Shown: positions 50,212-60,413 of the stretch, piece after piece
Layout of the letters: every line of letters starts with the position of its first letter
Numbering within the stretch: the stretch's first letter is position 1
Origin: Verticillium longisporum
Taxonomy: Eukaryota > Ascomycota > Sordariomycetes > Glomerellales > Plectosphaerellaceae
Reading direction: 5' to 3'
Assembly: GCA_019188255.1 (NCBI GenBank)
Contig: JAETXT010000007.1
Coordinates: 4,340,001-4,404,000, forward strand
DNA: 64,000 bases
The notes under the pieces: generated by a model
The model's database searches: none
Told to the model about the DNA's origin: nothing
The model's input: only the letters and a program-made list of their open reading frames with translations
Translations under genes and position numbers: made by a program

Positions 50212-51866
50212 GAATGAAATACCATATGCATACGATGACTCGAGTACCAGGCCGCTTAGACGAAGCCACGAGTCCCTTGCAATGCCTCAGTCCGCCTGGC
50301 AAACAAAGAAGCAGGAAGATGCGAAATGAGGATACGAGGATGCCACGCAACATCAAAGAAGCATGGGAGTTTAGAGGGGGGAGATTCCTATTTCCCAAGG
50401 GTCCGGGTCCATGCAGAATCACTGCAATCTTTATTATTCTCCGGGTCTCTGGGGGGTTTACTGCGATCAAAAACCTCACCCGAGCTCTGGCCTGCGCCTT
50501 ACATGTGGGACCTGCAAGGGAAGGGGGCGGAACCCGAGGTCGCCTTGAGACACATGGTAACATGTCGTTTCTTCAGAAGACCATACCAGAGTAAGGCATG
50601 CCGGCCGAGAGAATGTGTGGTCCTATCCAGCACATAGCATGTTCCAACGGCGATGGCGCCCAAGCCACACCTGTTCCTGACTATCCCCGGTGCAGCTTGG
50701 TTTCGTGCGAGTGGACTATCTGGCCCGCTTGTTGCGGAGGGCCACATGGGAGGCTGCACGATGTGGTCACGCGAGTCAGTATGCTTACCAGCAATAAGCC
50801 TAAAAGCCTGGGCATTACCAGGCCGCTCAAGGGCGCGATGCTCTGTTCAGGGGCTGCCACCAGGGGTCTGGGCCGAGCCTGAGTCCAGTCCAGGGCCTGC
50901 AGCTAAGTAATGCCGGTCGAACTGTGACTTTCGATATATGAATCTCGTATCCTCAACGCCACATGGGACGCCTTCCACCTCTCCTTATTTGGTTGTCTCC
51001 ATCGGCTGCAAGTCAGGAACTGAACATTCAGTTACATTGCCACCTCGGCGCAGCCATTACTCTGACTCGCCCGTACGTTCGTTCCCTGGACTTGACCCGA
51101 ATAGCGTCATTCTTGATCTGATGAGGGAGGGCATGCTCGCCGTTGTGGTTGCATTGACCCTGGCTAACTTCGCAGAATAAGGGCATCACACAATTGGATT
51201 GAATGGCTCATCAAGTTCCAGCATGCCGTGTCCTCCCTAACCAGATTCGCGAATGAAGATGTTCTGGGTCCCAAAGTCATCGCCAAGATGCATCAGAGCT
51301 GCCGTTCGGCGAAACCTTCCAGGTCAGGCAGCGGCAATGCCGCCTTGCCGGTTTCTCCTCACTGGTTCGATCGAGTCAAGTCTTCGGCCTGGCATGATCT
51401 GTGTCGTCTTGATCGAATCCCCACCCCCTGCAAGGACCTGATCAGAGACAGGGGTATGCTGTACAAGCGGACTGCAGAACTCAGTTGACACGCATCTATT
51501 ATCACAGGACGAACCGTTTAAGTAACCTATCCCCGTATCCCCGGACCGCGTGTTCAATGCTTGTGGGGCCGTTCAGCAAAGATGCTTCGAGTTCTAGCCC
51601 TCCTTCCCGTCTCAGCCTTCGATCGTGATCAGTTGCAGAAGCCCAGTGGACTGCTGCGCGGAAATAGCATCTTGTTTGGGAGTGACTGTACGGCGGACAA
51701 TGACACGCAGAGCGCCTTTGCAGAGTGCTGGCGACCCCGGCAACAATATGTATATCTTTCAACGAGGTTGCCGTTGGCCACCTTCTCGCTCGGCCGGTTG
51801 CTCCCAGCTCGATCCGTCTCGCGCCAGCTCAAACCGGTCGAAACACGCATCTGACAGCGCGACAAG
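50212..51866. other. Divergent intergenic region, CFEM receptor / GMC oxidoreductase
   Basis: 1.65 kb shared by two divergent genes that both encode secretory-pathway proteins, so co-regulation from here is possible. Open frames of 60-125 codons overlap on both strands and show nothing recognisable. Confidence 0.55.
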
Positions 51867-53902
51867 ATGAAGGTGTCAACTCTGCTGTTGTCCTTGCTGG
51901 CGGCTTCTGTCTCGGCAGTGTAAGTGCTGGCAACTGTCTCTGAACGGCAGATGCTGTCTTCAACGTCACGGAGTGCAGAGTCTAACTCGTCGATTCTCGC
52001 AGACCAAGCCAACTCGACACACGACAGACCGGGACCATCCTCGCTTCCTACGACTATGTCATTGTGGGTTCTGGTCCCGGCGGAGGCCCGCTGGCTGCTC
52101 GGCTCGCCATTGCCGGCAAGAAAGTCCTCCTCATCGAAGCCGGCGACGACCAGGGAGCGTCGATCCCGTACCAGGTCCCCGCCCTGAACCTACAGTCGAC
52201 AGAGTATACGCCCATGCAGTGGGATTATTTCGTCAACCACTACAGCAGCCTCGATGCCCAGAAGAAGGACTCGAAAATGACATATCGGACAGCGTCGGGA
52301 GAGCTGTACTCTGGACTGAGCCCACCTTCTGGTGCCACGCCTCTCGGCGTCTTGTATCCTCGAGCCGGCACTCTGGGTGGCTGCGCCGCGCACAATGCCC
52401 TGATCACAGTGTATCCTCATGCGAGCGATTGGGACCGGATAGCCACGCTGACGGGCGATACCTCCTGGCGCGCGTCGGCCATGCGCAACTATTTCAAGCG
52501 TCTTGAGAGCGCTCGGTACCTCCCCAATGGTGTCGCCGGTCACGGGTTCAGCGGCTGGCTGACAACAAGCGTCACCGATCTCGGCCTTGTCGTTAAGGAC
52601 CTCAAGCTCCTCACCGTCATTGTCTCTGCCGCTTCGTCCATGGGCCAGAGCTTCCTGGGTCTGATTCTGTCGACCGTAGCCGGCTTGGGTCAGGTGCTGC
52701 TACGCGACATCAATGTTGACACGCCGTCGCGAGATGCCGCCGAGGGCCTGTACCAGGTGCCCATTACCGTCAAGGACGGCGTTCGCGTCGGGCCTCGGGA
52801 ATTTGTTCTCGACACGGCCAACGCAAAGAACGCGGACGGTTCCCGCAAGTACCATCTGGACATCAAGATGAACACGCTCGTCACCAAAGTCCGCTTCGAC
52901 AGGACGGGCGCCAAGCCTCGCGCCGTCGGCGTCGACTTCCTCTCCGGCAAGAGCCTTTACAAGGCCGACCCCCGAGCGCAGCAGGCTGCCGCCTCGACCG
53001 CTGGCTCTGTCAACGCCACGGCCGAGGTCATCCTGTCGGCGGGCGCCTTCAACACGCCGCAACTGCTGAAGCTCAGCGGCGTCGGCCCGAAGAAGGAGCT
53101 CGAATCCTTCGGTATCAACGTCGTCGCTGACCTTCCCGGCGTCGGCACCAACCTCCAGGATCGATACGAGACGACCGTTATCGGCGAGACTGAGACTGAC
53201 TTTCAGATCATCGAGGGCTGCACTTTCGGCCGCTCCGGCGATCCGTGCCTGAAAAAGTGGCAGGCCGGAGGCGACCGCGGCATCTACGGCTCCAACGGCA
53301 TCTCCCTCGGCGTCGTCAAGAAGTCCTCCGTCGCAACAGGCGATCCTGATCTCTTCATTGCCGGCGCGCCCGTTGCCTTCCCGGGCTACTACCCGGGCTA
53401 CTCGGCTGATGGAACGGCGGACCGCAAGCACTGGAGCTGGATCACGCTCAAGGCTCACTCGAGGAACCGCGCCGGCACCGTCCGTCTCCGGTCCTCGGAC
53501 CCCCGCGACATGCCGCTCATCGACTTCAACTACTTTGCCCAGGGCGGCGCGGAGGACAGGAAGGCCGTCGTCGAGGGCATGAAGCTGTCGAGGAGGATGT
53601 TCAGGGACGTCATCCCCCTCGCCGGCGGCTTTACCGAGGTGTGGCCTGGCCCTGGAGTGTCGGATGACGATCTGGAGGACTGGGTGACGAACGAGGCCTG
53701 GGGTCACCATGCCAGCTGCACGTGTCCCATTGGCAAGGACAGCGATCCCAATGCTGTGCTGGATTCCAAGTTCCGGGTCCGAGGTGTCGATGGGTTGAGG
53801 GTCGTCGATGCTTCGGTGTTTCCTGAAATTCCGGGTTTCTACATCGCAGTGCCGGTGTACATGATCAGTGAGAAGGCGGCAGACGTCATTCTGGGTGTCT
53901 GA
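51867..53902 (+). CDS. Secreted GMC-family FAD oxidoreductase
   Basis: Glucose-methanol-choline family flavoenzyme that oxidises an alcohol or sugar substrate, not identifiable here; such secreted enzymes often make H2O2 for lignocellulose attack or dehydrogenate sugars. Exons 51867-51919 and 52003-53902 with an 83-bp intron (GTAAGT...CTCGCAG) give 650 aa. Signal peptide MKVSTLLLSLLAASVSA. The dinucleotide-binding motif is YVIVGSGPGGGPLAARLA, followed by KVLLIEAGDD. GMC signatures: RAGTLGGCAAHNALI (signature 1) and VILSAGAFNTPQLLKLSGVG (signature 2). The C-terminal catalytic region has WGHHASCTCPIG with the conserved His and ends GLRVVDASVFPEIPGFYIA. The segment between Leu-rich residues about 160-215 (DLKLLTVIVSAASSMGQSFL) is unusually hydrophobic for the family. 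It is intact. Confidence 0.94.
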
Positions 53903-54634
53903 ACATGATGTGGGGGTCTCGGAGTAATGAAGTGCTGAAGAAAATCGAATAATGAATTCCCGCTTTCACCATCGTATCCTGAATAAAGGGGGGTTGAGAT
54001 GCCTGCCCATGATTGCATTGGGCGACACCAGCACATGTTACTGCGAAGACCATCAGGTATCTCATCAGGCAACCTCAGGTCAAGTCCTTGAAGGCCATAC
54101 ATACCTTCTGATCGGTGAGGAGTCAGAGAAGTGGTGAAGAATCCGCCCATTCTTACCGCAACATCCTGGTGGTCATGTATGGGCATTCGGCCTCATGGGA
54201 ACCAACTCATCGGGACCGAATCAAAGTGCAAAAGTAAGGTGATGCTTCATGCAAGCAAACCACCCTTGAGACAACTGTCACCCGCTCATATGCAGCCATT
54301 AACTCCTGGAATAATTTTTCGACCAACAGGCGAGCTTCTCTCAAGTCCTTGAAGCACTTGCATGGATTGTCCGCAGCACATCATCTGATTGATTACCTAG
54401 TCCGAGGTGCATGTCATATGGCTTGTATTACTCAAGGTACATGATGCCTTCAATCTGCATTTGCCCTTTCACTGTCATCTCGATACCCCAAGCGCCTCTC
54501 GACACGATAGGTGATTGTTCTCGACTATCGGCGCCTGAAAAGCATCACGTCAACTTGGGCTTGCATTTTCCAAGCACATGCAGTCTAACGATCTCCCCCC
54601 GACCACTTGCCGAACCAGAGCAAGCGTCCACAAT
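53903..54634. other. Convergent intergenic region, GMC oxidoreductase / thioesterase
   Basis: Somewhat AT-richer than neighbours, likely two 3' UTRs. No gene or repeat of note. Confidence 0.6.
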
Positions 54635-55758
54635 CTATTCTTTCGCCTCAATCTCCTCTATGGCCTTGATCACGCCGTTCGCCCTCTCGTCAAACTCTCT
54701 CCTCGCCTCCTCCTGCAGCTCAAACGTCTCAGCAAGGCGGTCCACCATGTGCGGCGGCAGCACGGCCTTCTTGGCAGCCCTGTAGTCGTAGATGGTGACC
54801 TCTTCGATGCACCGCGCCGCGACCCGGCGGTGCTGCTCGGAAAGGAGCAGGCCGTCGAGTTTGAGGTGGTCGGACGCATAGGTCGGCTTCTCGGCGAGCT
54901 TGTAGACCGCGGTGACTTGGTCGGGGTACGCCATGGGCTGTACGGCCGGGTCAGCACGGCGCCATGCAGCATTCAGTCAGGGCGCATGGGGAGGTGGGGT
55001 TTCGGGCATACGAATTTGAAGTCCGTCTTGATGCTCTTGAGAATGAGTCCCACGCCGCGCGGCGACATGATCTCGGCCCATTCCTTGGCCGCTTCGGGGC
55101 CGTCTCTCTTGCCGTGGGACAGGATCCAGTTGACGCGTGCCGATTCGGCAAACTTGTTGTACATGACATTATTGACGTGGCCTAGGCGGCGATGTCAGCG
55201 ATGATTGATGGGAGGCCTGCCGCTAGGGGGGAATGCAGCCTTACCCTGTGAACGTCAGCGGCTGTCATTCTCATCAGGGAGAGCCACTGACCATTGAATC
55301 CTACACAACACGAAGCAAGACCACCTAGTCAGTCGCCAGAAACCACCCAAACCTATGCCGTCCGTCGTGCTTTAACTCACCATATCACCCCAATTCACCT
55401 GATGCCGGTCAAGACCCCTCCACCCCTCACCCGTCAGGAAGCCATCGCGCCCCGCGAGAAAACCGAGCCACTGCGTCTCCGTGAGCCGCAGCAGCTGTCT
55501 CGCCTCCTCGTGCTTCCCTGAGCGAGACTCAACCGAGGCAATCCGTCGAATCCGTGCCTGCAGATCCGACAGCCATCTCGAGTTCAACGGGGCGGCGGCG
55601 GCGGCGGCGGCGGACGTGGGGGTTTCTGAGACGAGCCTGCCCGGCGTATGCAGGAGGGCGCGAGAGGGCAGACGCGGTGAGGCGCTTGTGGTGCACCTGG
55701 AGCGAATCTGATGAGAAATGAGCGTCGAGGACCGCATTCTGGAAGCAAATTGATCCAT
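54635..55758 (-). CDS. 4HBT-type (hot-dog) thioesterase, probably mitochondrial
   Basis: Acyl-CoA thioesterase-like hot-dog protein. Exons 55381-55758, 55291-55300, 55012-55181 and 54635-54937 sum to 861 nt and give 286 aa. Exon 2 is only 10 nt (GATTCAATGG); it completes WGDM-DSMG-HVNNVMYNKF, the hot-dog signature with the catalytic Asp and the HVNN turn, and no other reading restores it. The N-terminus (RSSTLISHQIRSRCTTSASP) is basic and Ser-rich, like a mitochondrial presequence; an Ala run encoded by GCC/GCG repeats lies near residue 50. Later motifs are ARVNWILSHGKRDG, YPDQVTAVYKL and RRVAARCIEEVTIYDY. The C-terminus is Glu-rich (KAIEEIEAKE). Intron 3 starts GTATGC and ends CCGTACAG. Substrate chain length cannot be told. 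Confidence 0.9.
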
Positions 55759-56799
55759 AGCGATGAGTGTGAGAGAGTCAGAGGCCGATGGCGGCAGTGC
55801 AACCGGGGATTGAAGGCCAAGTCAGGTATCAGTCGGTCGGTAGCTGATTACGTCAATCTAGCGCGCATAGCCTCGGCATTCGACGCTCAGTAAACGCTCG
55901 GCAGACGCTCGGTAGACGCTCGGTGGGGGCTGTTGACCCGAGGGCCCGGCCCCAAACCACGGTGGGTCGGTTCCACCACGGCGGGTCGGCTCCGTGGCGC
56001 GCCGCTTATCCTCCGAATCTGCGGGGCCGTTTCCAGTAGCATGTCGCCGGTCCTGGCACGGCACTCCTTGCCGTCGTCACCCTTCACAGCCTTTTCTTGC
56101 AAGGCCGGCATCTACCCAGTCAAGGCATCGTCTCTCCAGACAACAGGAGAAAATAAACCCACAATTTCAGAGATCCGTGGGGAGTTGGGGGGGGGGGGGA
56201 CATGTCGAAAAGAGAAGGCGTGGCAAGGGTATTCCCCACGGGGTCAGGCCAAGATTATCCGGGTCTGTTGTGACTTCGAGATCTATATCTCAAAGCAGCC
56301 TCGAACTCCTTGTTACCTTGCACCGCTACGGCTGAAGACCCACGGCATTTCCTGTTGGCACGTTCATGGGCCTGCACCCTAGCAACGCCCTCGCCAGTGC
56401 GCCCAGCTGTTCGATCTTGTAAGCAATGGTCTGGAGACCCAGAGTCATCCCATGTCCTGGCTCCATAGGGGAAGGTGCCAGAGCAGTCCCGGAAGCTGTG
56501 TTCGTCAGCCAAGGCCCGTCGATCACGATGCAACCCCGCGTTCGAGGACCTCGTAAAAGCAGTCTACCCCGCAAATCCACATCCTCAGGCCGATAGAACG
56601 CCAAATCTTTGGGGAACCATGCTGTGCAAATCGGGCATCTCGCGACAGATGGGAGCGACATGTCGATCGAAATGACCAGGATCGGAGTATCACTTTGCGA
56701 GGATCACCTATCCGCGAGGTTAAAAATCAGTCAGGTTTGGCCAACATGAAGCAGAGTCATCACCTCGGATGGCCCAGGGTTCCTGTTCACCAATTCAAC
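55759..56799. other. Intergenic
   Basis: Contains four imperfect copies of ACGCTCGG(C/T)AG near 55885-55925, a run of 13 G at about 56187-56199, and short overlapping open frames. A 111-codon minus frame at 56326-56661 has protein-like composition (a CPIC motif) but I cannot place it in a family. Confidence 0.45.
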
Positions 56800-57159
56800 A
56801 TGGCCCTCAACATTGGCCGCCTGTCTTTCGAGCATCACCACTCCGCCCTCGGCATAGCCTAGACCGAGCCTAGAGTCTCATGGCGATTCAATGGCACGGT
56901 TCAAGACTGGACCCAGAGCAGCTACGACGTCGAAATCATGCGCGGCGGCAGCGAGCCCAAGCGCTTCGCTGTAGGCCCTTCAGACTCTGTGTACGTGCCG
57001 TGGCCGGATGACCCCCTAGGCGAAGCCGAAGGTGCCCAAGTTTGTGTCCGCGCTCGTGGCGCCGACTCCGAGACGCCCTGGTCCGACCGGGTCCACGTCG
57101 AGACGGGGGCTAACAGACAAGGGTGGATTCCGCATGCCTGGAAGCGGTTGAAAGGCTAG
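56800..57159 (+). pseudogene. Relic of an alpha-L-rhamnosidase (GH78) N-terminus
   Basis: A 120-codon frame starting at ATG 56800 reads like the N-terminal fibronectin-III-like domain of fungal GH78 alpha-L-rhamnosidases, which release rhamnose from plant polysaccharides and flavonoids. Matching stretches are SFEHHHSALGI, TEPRVSWRFNG, DWTQSSYDVEIMRG, DSVYVPWPDDPL and DSETPWSDRVHVETG. An in-frame TAG (56860-56862, codon 21) sits between ALGIA and TEPR, where the family usually has Glu. The frame then stops at 57159 and no catalytic domain follows; full enzymes are around 900 residues. This is an old truncated fragment rather than a working enzyme. Family assignment is from memory of the domain's consensus. 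Confidence 0.72.
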
Positions 57160-57391
57160 AGTTCATTTCGCAGATTTCCTTAAGAGAGGTTTCCTTAAGA
57201 GATTAGTTTTCAGGACAAGCAAATTTATGCAATCTGGCAAGGATTTTGGGGGTAGCATCTCTCGCATGTTGTTTGAATCAGTGAATTGCTGACTGGGGCG
57301 TTTCGCCCGAAAAACGGACAAATGTTCATGCGTTTGGCTGTCCTTGTACTTCCCTTCCGCCGTGCTTCGGCGGACGAATGGGCGCGCCGGA

Positions 57392-57449
57392 GGGGGGTTG
57401 GGGCAGGGGGGTTGGGGCAGGGGGCAGGGGGCAGGGGGCAGGGACGGGG
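57392..57449 (+). repeat. G-rich minisatellite with G-quadruplex potential
   Basis: About nine runs of 3-6 G separated by TT, CA or AC within 58 bases, enough for several four-tract quadruplex choices on the plus strand. It lies in non-coding sequence 0.25 kb downstream of the GH78 relic. Confidence 0.9.
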
Positions 57450-58604
57450 ATGCCTGTCAGCAGGTGCCGCCAGCGCGTTCCAAGGGCAGGTGCACAGGAC
57501 GTGGGTTGGGGTTGTCCCTGCCCCGTACGACCCCGAATGTCTTGCATTTCGTTGCGTTACTTCCCAGCCTTACTTGTACACGTACTCGCCTGAGAAGGCA
57601 TGTCACTGCTGCTCCGAGTCACCCCGCTGGCAGAACCTGACAGGTATCACAACGCAGCGTCATATTGGCTTGATGGACGCAAATAACCTCCTCATTATCT
57701 CCTTATCGCAATCGAAACTCACAAAGTTACTGACCTTGTCGGCATGCTCGAAGAGAACCAATTGCAATCATCAAAGCCCGCGCACTTCCTTTTTCTCGAC
57801 ATTTCCTTCGAATCCCGAGGCCTTGCCTTCCCTTGAATCATGACGTTCCCAGGCTCGGCTCTTTCCGGCTTTTCGGCCTCGTCGTGCACCGCAATTCGAG
57901 GGACAGGCTAGTGGTTTGGCATGATGACGTGAACCTAAGGTACCGTTACTGATCACCCAAGAAACGCCTTCGAGCACATACGAGGTCGTCAGGGAGGGCG
58001 GCTCGGAACATATCCAAGTTGCCGAATGGAACGTGACACAACATGGAGGCCCGGCGAAGTAGTGCTGACTGACAGATCCAGTGCCAAGTCCAACCATTTC
58101 ATCATCGCGAGCGGTCAAGCACACAGCATGCTTCAGCACAAGATCCAGCTCCAGGCGGCTGTCTCACCAACCATGCCGTACGTCTTCCCACGAGATGTCT
58201 CCGGGGGCGACTGACCGTAACTCTGAAGAGCGGTGGACTGTTGGCTTGCAGAACATGGCGCTATCGCGACTTTGAGACCGGCTGCAGCCTTGAAGCCATA
58301 GTCCGTTTCGGCCCGAAGCTTCATTCGCGCCGTGCCGTGGTAGGGGCTCATTGTCGAGGCTGGCTATTCCGGGACACGAGCCTCTCTCTGTGTGACTGAC
58401 ATGTGGTCCCGGAGAAGGCTCGAGGCGTCCACCACCAGCACGGCCCGGAAGCGTATCCGCCGAGACAGCGTGGGAGCTTCGTCCGCCATGGTGAGAGACA
58501 TTGGGAGCCCAGATGACCAAGGCAGCCCGTCACGAGCAAAACCCAGGCCGGATCGCCGCAGCACCCGCAGCACCCGCACTCGGCCGCCGCTCGAAATGTG
58601 CAAA

Positions 58605-58668
58605 TGCAAGCCACGATGGCGATGCCGACTGGACGCTGCAAGCCACGATGGCGATGCCGACTGGACGC
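58605..58668. repeat. Exact 32-bp tandem duplication
   Basis: Two identical 32-bp units starting TGCAAGCCACGATGGC lie head to tail (58605-58636 and 58637-58668). Confidence 0.95.
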
Positions 58669-58707
58669 TGTTACGTTACCGTATGCGAATGGCGGAGGGG
58701 GAAAGAG

Positions 58708-58760
58708 ACAGTCGGCGTCAGGGCAACAGTCGGCGTCAGGACAACAGTCAGCACTCGACA
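58708..58760. repeat. 18-bp tandem triplication
   Basis: Units of the form ACAGTCGGCGTCAGG(G/A)CA occur at 58708-58725 and 58726-58743, followed by a diverged third copy. Confidence 0.9.
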
Positions 58761-59398
58761 TGGCTCGCCAGAGTTGGTGTGGTCGGCTGCTCAGCCGCAA
58801 GCACACTAACGGATGCAAAGGCTAGACATTCGGCCACGCGGCGCCGTCTCGCGATTGGGGCGAGTCCGCCTGCCAGGCGGAGCAGAGCCCGTAAGCTGGG
58901 GAAGTGGATGACGCTGCCGTTGGCGCTAGACCCGATCGGCCGAAGGATGCACCCAACGACCACAGACACGACTGAAAATAGCAACGCCAGGTGGCTTGCC
59001 AAGTGGCTTGCTGGCCCGCTGGTCGCGGTGTTTAAGCTTCCCCCATGTGCTCAGCTTGTCCCCATCGGGAGTCGCGTTGGCCGTCGAGTCCACCGAGGAT
59101 ATTCGTAAGAAACCCCGTCAGATCGTCAGATCGCAAGCCCCCCCGCGGACACTTAGGCGTAAGGCTGAGTAGGCCCAGCAGTCGGTGAAGCTGCGCCCAC
59201 TCTGCAGCAGCCCACCAACTAGGGTGGCCTACCTATGTCCCTACTTGTCTAGGTAGGTAGGATAGGGTATGTGCTGGTGGAGGCGGAGGCGGAGACCATG
59301 GGAAGCTTACACCAAGACTCGAGCCGTACAGTAGGCCAACAACATCAATCGTATCGCATCACAGACATGTGGAAGAGTAGCTGCTGGAGTGTTGCACC

Positions 59399-59405
59399 TA
59401 TATAA
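59399..59405 (+). promoter_or_regulatory. TATA box of the repeat-precursor gene
   Basis: TATATAA in the context CACCTATATAAGATC, 181 nt before the ATG at 59586, followed by a CA-rich leader without upstream gene. Position and context fit a core promoter for a strongly expressed secreted protein. Confidence 0.6.
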
Positions 59406-59585
59406 GATCTCATGATCTGTCGCCACCATCCATTGTTTCTCATCATTCTCATCACTCACAGCATCGTCCGCCCTCATATATCCATCTCATCTACCATCAC
59501 TTACACGACAATCTCACTTATACCACAACCCCGCCTTCATCTACACAACACCAAACACCTAATACCCATACCTCCACACTTCAAA

Positions 59586-60413
59586 ATGCGCTACTCCCTT
59601 ACTCTCATCGCCTTCGCCGTCACGGCCCTCGCCCTCCCCACCGCCAAGCCCGCCGACGATGGTTCATGGGCTCCAGGTAAATACGAGGGCCCCGGCACCC
59701 CCTACGATGACGGCAAGTGGTACCCTGGCAAATATCCCGGCGCCAAGGACAAGCGCGCCGATGACGGATCCTGGGCGCCCGGCAAGTACGAGGGCGCTGG
59801 TACACCTTACGACGATGGCAAGTGGGCTCCGGGCAAGTACGAGGGTGCCGGTACCCCCTACGACGACGGCAAGTGGTTCCCCGGAAAGTATCCCGGTGCC
59901 AAGGCAAAGCGTGCCGACGATGGCAAGTGGGCTCCGGGCAAGTACGAAGGCGCTGGTACTCCTTACGATGACGGCAAGTGGTACCCTGGAAAGTACCCTG
60001 GCGCTAAGGAGAAGCGCGCCGACGACGGATCCTGGGCGCCCGGCAAGTACGAGGGCCCTGGCACTCCCTACGACGATGGCAAGTGGTACCCTGGCAAGTA
60101 CCCCGGTGCTAAGGAGAAGAGGGAGGATGATGGCAGCTGGTACCCTGGCAAGTACGAGGGCGCCGGCACCCCCTACGACGATGGCAAGTGGCACGAGGGC
60201 AAGTACGAGGGCCCTGGCACTCCCTACGACGATGGCAAGTGGTACCCTGGCAAGTACCCCGGTGCTAAGGAGAAGAGGGAGGATGATGGCAGCTGGTACC
60301 CTGGCAAGTACGAGGGCGCTGGTACCCCCTACGACGATGGCAAGTGGCACGAGGGCAAGTACGAGGGCAAGGGAACCCCCTATGATGATGGCAAGTGGCA
60401 CCCTGAGCAGTGA
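59586..60413 (+). CDS. Secreted Kex2-processed repeat precursor (Trp/Tyr/Gly-rich peptides)
   Basis: 275 aa, intronless. Residues 1-17 are a signal peptide (MRYSLTLIAFAVTALAL), followed by PTAKP. The rest is entirely built from 15 copies of a module of about 17 residues with core DDG(S/K)W-x-(P/E)-GKY(E/P)G. Five Lys-Arg sites (residues 56-57, 108-109, 143-144, 178-179, 230-231), each preceded by Asp, Ala or Glu in GAK(D/A/E)KR, cut it into six blocks of 35, 52, 35, 35, 52 and 44 residues; each block starts ADDG or EDDG. There is no Cys. This is the layout of Kex2-processed repeat proteins, a class that includes fungal pheromone and RiPP precursors and the Ustilago repellent Rep1. The blocks are much longer than dikaritin cores, so a structural or amyloid-like surface peptide is at least as likely as a modified cyclic peptide. 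No UstY-type or tyrosinase gene is nearby. Function unknown. Confidence 0.93.
   Translation: MRYSLTLIAFAVTALALPTAKPADDGSWAPGKYEGPGTPYDDGKWYPGKYPGAKDKRADDGSWAPGKYEGAGTPYDDGKWAPGKYEGAGTPYDDGKWFPGKYPGAKAKRADDGKWAPGKYEGAGTPYDDGKWYPGKYPGAKEKRADDGSWAPGKYEGPGTPYDDGKWYPGKYPGAKEKREDDGSWYPGKYEGAGTPYDDGKWHEGKYEGPGTPYDDGKWYPGKYPGAKEKREDDGSWYPGKYEGAGTPYDDGKWHEGKYEGKGTPYDDGKWHPEQ

Larger units (their letters stand above)
57160..59585. other. Intergenic with minisatellites; promoter of the repeat-precursor gene
   Basis: No supportable gene. It holds a G-rich minisatellite (57392-57449), a 32-bp duplication (58605-58668), an 18-bp triplication (58708-58760), TAGGTAGG motifs near 59246-59266, and a TATA box before the repeat-precursor gene. 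From about 59420 to 59585 the sequence is CA-rich, like a highly expressed gene's leader. Confidence 0.6.

Noticed and set aside
56326..56661. 111-codon minus frame with a CPIC motif
   Set aside because: No second metal-binding pair, no splice or start evidence; left as unexplained.
57950..58214. Two adjacent frames with protein-like sequence (YEVVREGGSEHIQ; SNHFIIASGQAHSML)
   Set aside because: They might be remnants of one gene, but I cannot join them by a credible intron or name a family, so no feature is called.
59586..60413. Calling the repeat precursor a dikaritin/ustiloxin-type RiPP cluster
   Set aside because: No DUF3328/UstY-like oxidase, tyrosinase, methyltransferase or transporter is recognisable next to it, and the predicted peptides are 33-50 residues rather than short cores.
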